30,726 nucleotides of DNA. Source: Rhodobacter sp. (GTDB taxonomy: Bacteria; Pseudomonadota; Alphaproteobacteria; Rhodobacterales; Rhodobacteraceae). The notes under the pieces were generated by a model. It did not search any database and was not told where the DNA came from. It saw only the letters and a list, made by a program, of their open reading frames with translations. Made by a program: the position numbers and the translations under genes. Location: contig JAIXVS010000039.1 of assembly GCA_027482795.1 (NCBI GenBank), positions 1-30,726 of the forward strand. Reading direction: 5' to 3'. Positions 29,311-30,726 of the stretch are shown one piece after another (position 1 is the first letter of the stretch; every line of letters begins with the position of its first letter).

Positions 29311-30393
29311 CTAGCCCCTTACATTTGCGTCAGGCAGCAGGGCGGCGCGGGCGGCAGCAAAGCTGGCATGAAGCTTGGTGCCAATATCGGGCACTGTGGC
29401 CGACCCGTCATTGCGCAATTCTGCCACGATCAGCTTGCCATCATCGCTGTGGCACAAAACCGAGATAAACGCCCCTTCAAACGACACTTCGCTGACAGTG
29501 ACAGGGATCGAGTTTTCTTCCGCCTTAGCGGCGGACAGCAGCGTATGTTCGGGGCGCACATATAGGCGCAGCGCTTTGCCTTTCGCATCATCATTGATGC
29601 GGGCGCGCAGCGTGCCATAGGCAGTGTCAAACCCTGCCATGCCAGCGGCGATTGCACCAGACTTGCCTTCAAAAATGTTATTCTCGCCCACAAAGCCCGC
29701 AACAAAGCCGTTGATCGGCGCGTTGTAAATATCGCGCGGGTTGGCGATTTGCTGGATGCGCCCTTGGCTCATCACGCCCACACGGTCAGACATGGCCAGC
29801 GCCTCGCCCTGATCGTGGGTGATGTAAATAAACGTAACCCCTGTGCGCTTTTGAATGGCGCGCAGCTCGGCCCGCATATGCTGGCGCAATTTCAAATCCA
29901 GCGCCGACAGCGGCTCGTCCAGCAGCATCACCGATGGTTCCACGGCCAAAGCGCGGGCAATGGCCACGCGCTGTTTTTGCCCACCCGAAAGCTGGCTGAC
30001 CATCTTGTCCGCCGCGCCTTTCAGATCGACCAATTCCAATAGTTCTTCGGCCTTTTTGCGGCGGGTGGCCTTATCCACACCGCGCACTTCCAGACCAAAG
30101 GAAATGTTTTCCCAAATCGGCATCAGCGGAAACAGCGCCAGATTCTGGAAAATCAACGCCGTGGGCCGCTGGTTGGGGCGCTGTCCGCGCATGTCTTTGC
30201 CGCCAATTTTGATCGCGCCTTCGGTTGGCTCGATAAACCCCGAAATCATCCGCAGGATGGTGGTTTTTCCGCAGCCCGATGGCCCAAGGAACGAGAAGAA
30301 CTCGCCCGGCTCTATCGACACATTGGCGTTATCCACCGCGCGAAAGCTTCCAAAATCGCAGCTTACGTTTTCCAGATCAATTTTCGCGCTCAT
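29311..30393 (-). CDS. potA: Spermidine/putrescine-type ABC transporter ATP-binding protein PotA
   Basis: A 360-aa ATPase: Walker A GPSGCGKTT (37-45), Q-loop in LIFQNLALFPLMPIWEN, signature LSGGQ (134-138), Walker B VMLLDEP and H-loop in YITHDQGEALAMSDRV. The C-terminal third, beginning around GENNIFEGKSG, is the PotA/TOBE_2-type regulatory domain (RLYVRPEHTLL). Length is normal. The ribosome site AGGGA lies 9 nt before ATG 30393. A strong intrinsic terminator separates it from the binding-protein gene upstream, so it is expected at a lower level than that protein. Confidence 0.93.
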   Translation of the reverse strand: MSAKIDLENVSCDFGSFRAVDNANVSIEPGEFFSFLGPSGCGKTTILRMISGFIEPTEGAIKIGGKDMRGQRPNQRPTALIFQNLALFPLMPIWENISFGLEVRGVDKATRRKKAEELLELVDLKGAADKMVSQLSGGQKQRVAIARALAVEPSVMLLDEPLSALDLKLRQHMRAELRAIQKRTGVTFIYITHDQGEALAMSDRVGVMSQGRIQQIANPRDIYNAPINGFVAGFVGENNIFEGKSGAIAAGMAGFDTAYGTLRARINDDAKGKALRLYVRPEHTLLSAAKAEENSIPVTVSEVSFEGAFISVLCHSDDGKLIVAELRNDGSATVPDIGTKLHASFAAARAALLPDANVRG

Positions 30394-30479
30394 TCACATG
30401 TCCCTGTCGCTATGGTTTGGCTTTTGCCAATTTACCCTGCGCCGCCACGGTCTGTGGCCGTTTTGCGGCACCTTATCGG

Positions 30480-30516
30480 TTAAAAAAGAACGCTGGGCGG
30501 ATTAGGCCCAGCGTTC
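30480..30516 (-). terminator. Intrinsic terminator/attenuator between the binding-protein gene and potA
   Basis: On the minus strand GAACGCTGGGC and GCCCAGCGTTC (30506-30516 and 30488-30498) form a perfect 11-bp stem with a 7-nt loop, followed by six T residues (30487-30482). It lies 15 nt after the binding-protein stop. It is the most convincing terminator in the window and probably lets only part of the transcription pass into potA-B-C. Confidence 0.88.
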
Positions 30517-30531
30517 CCAAAATTGCAGCGA

Positions 30532-30726
30532 TTAGGCTGCTTTGTACTTGTCAGCGTATTCAGTGCGCTTGGCAATGAATTCTGCCGACTGCTCTGGCCA
30601 CCACCACAGTTTCGACAAAGCAGCGTCGTCGAAGGTCGCGCTGTAGTATTTCGACACTTCTGGGTCTACCAGATCTGCCGCGCCTTTACCCACTGCGTTG
30701 GACGAGAATGCGGTTGCCCACATTGC
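30532..30726 (-). CDS. potD: Polyamine-type ABC transporter substrate-binding protein, C-terminal part (PotD-like)
   Basis: The last 64 residues of a protein that enters from the right edge (minus strand) and stops at TAA 30532-30534. Segments NAVGKGAADLVDPEVSKYY and LSKLWWWPEQSAEFIAKRTE, ending KYKAA, are typical of the C-terminus of family 1 polyamine-binding proteins (PotD/PotF-like). As first gene of the potABC unit it captures the ligand in the periplasm. Signal peptide and ligand-binding residues lie outside the window, so specificity cannot be judged. Confidence 0.82.
   Translation of the reverse strand, partial: AMWATAFSSNAVGKGAADLVDPEVSKYYSATFDDAALSKLWWWPEQSAEFIAKRTEYADKYKAA

Noticed and set aside
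1..30726. CRISPR arrays, insertion sequences, prophage, toxin-antitoxin or defence genes
   Set aside because: No repeat-spacer pattern, transposase, integrase or matching protein motif was found on either strand.

Overview
The window looks like a chromosome segment of an alphaproteobacterium of the Rhodobacterales/Rhodobacteraceae type. The reasons are an smo/mtl-type polyol operon like that of Rhodobacter sphaeroides, murA followed by a DUF2948 gene, frequent GANTC (CcrM) sites between genes, and the codon style. I cannot place it more finely. No phage, transposase, integrase, CRISPR or rRNA sequence was seen. Gene density is high and many adjacent genes overlap by 1-13 nt.

Layout. (1) 1-6353, plus strand: polyol uptake and oxidation operon. 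It holds the C-terminus of a solute-binding protein, a run of stem-loops, two permeases, an SDR sorbitol-type dehydrogenase, an AraC regulator, mannitol 2-dehydrogenase and the transport ATPase. (2) 6413-8671, minus strand: a four-gene, translationally coupled module (RBBP9-type serine hydrolase, a 36-aa and a 56-aa single-span membrane protein, and a YdhS-like FAD/NAD(P)-binding protein) whose function I do not know. (3) 8786-9895: divergent regulators, a DecR/YbaO-like Lrp protein (minus) and a four-cysteine Rrf2 protein (plus). (4) 10072-13841, plus: a 71-aa protein and a sulfate ABC transporter (binding protein, CysT, CysW, short CysA), closed by a terminator. (5) 13998-18620, plus: organosulfur operon with FMN reductase, NtaA/SnaA/DszA-type flavin monooxygenase and an Ssu-type transporter. 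(6) 18621-21228: tRNA-Thr(GGT), a 67-aa hypothetical protein, murA, DUF2948, and a 43-aa Lys-rich protein on the minus strand. (7) 21534-25331: an orphan 81-aa protein, two overlapping FAD oxidase genes and a LysR regulator. (8) 25421-27468, plus: glutaryl-CoA dehydrogenase, then a beta-carbonic anhydrase with a Tat-like signal. (9) 27509-30726, minus: a Pot-type polyamine transporter in the order D(partial)-A-B-C.

How the genes fit together. Regions 2-5 read as one sulfur-acquisition island: a cysteine-type sensor (DecR-like), a likely Fe-S or thiol sensor (Rrf2), sulfate import, and import plus desulfonation or C-S cleavage of organosulfur compounds with reduced flavin. A short motif, ACACGA flanked by A/T tracts, recurs between genes in front of the unknown module, between the two regulators, in the sulfate promoter (twice) and as a perfect dyad in front of the FMN reductase. 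This is the best candidate for something undescribed: a local sulfur regulon that includes the uncharacterised hydrolase / two-microprotein / FAD module. The motif was found by eye and needs a genome-wide search.
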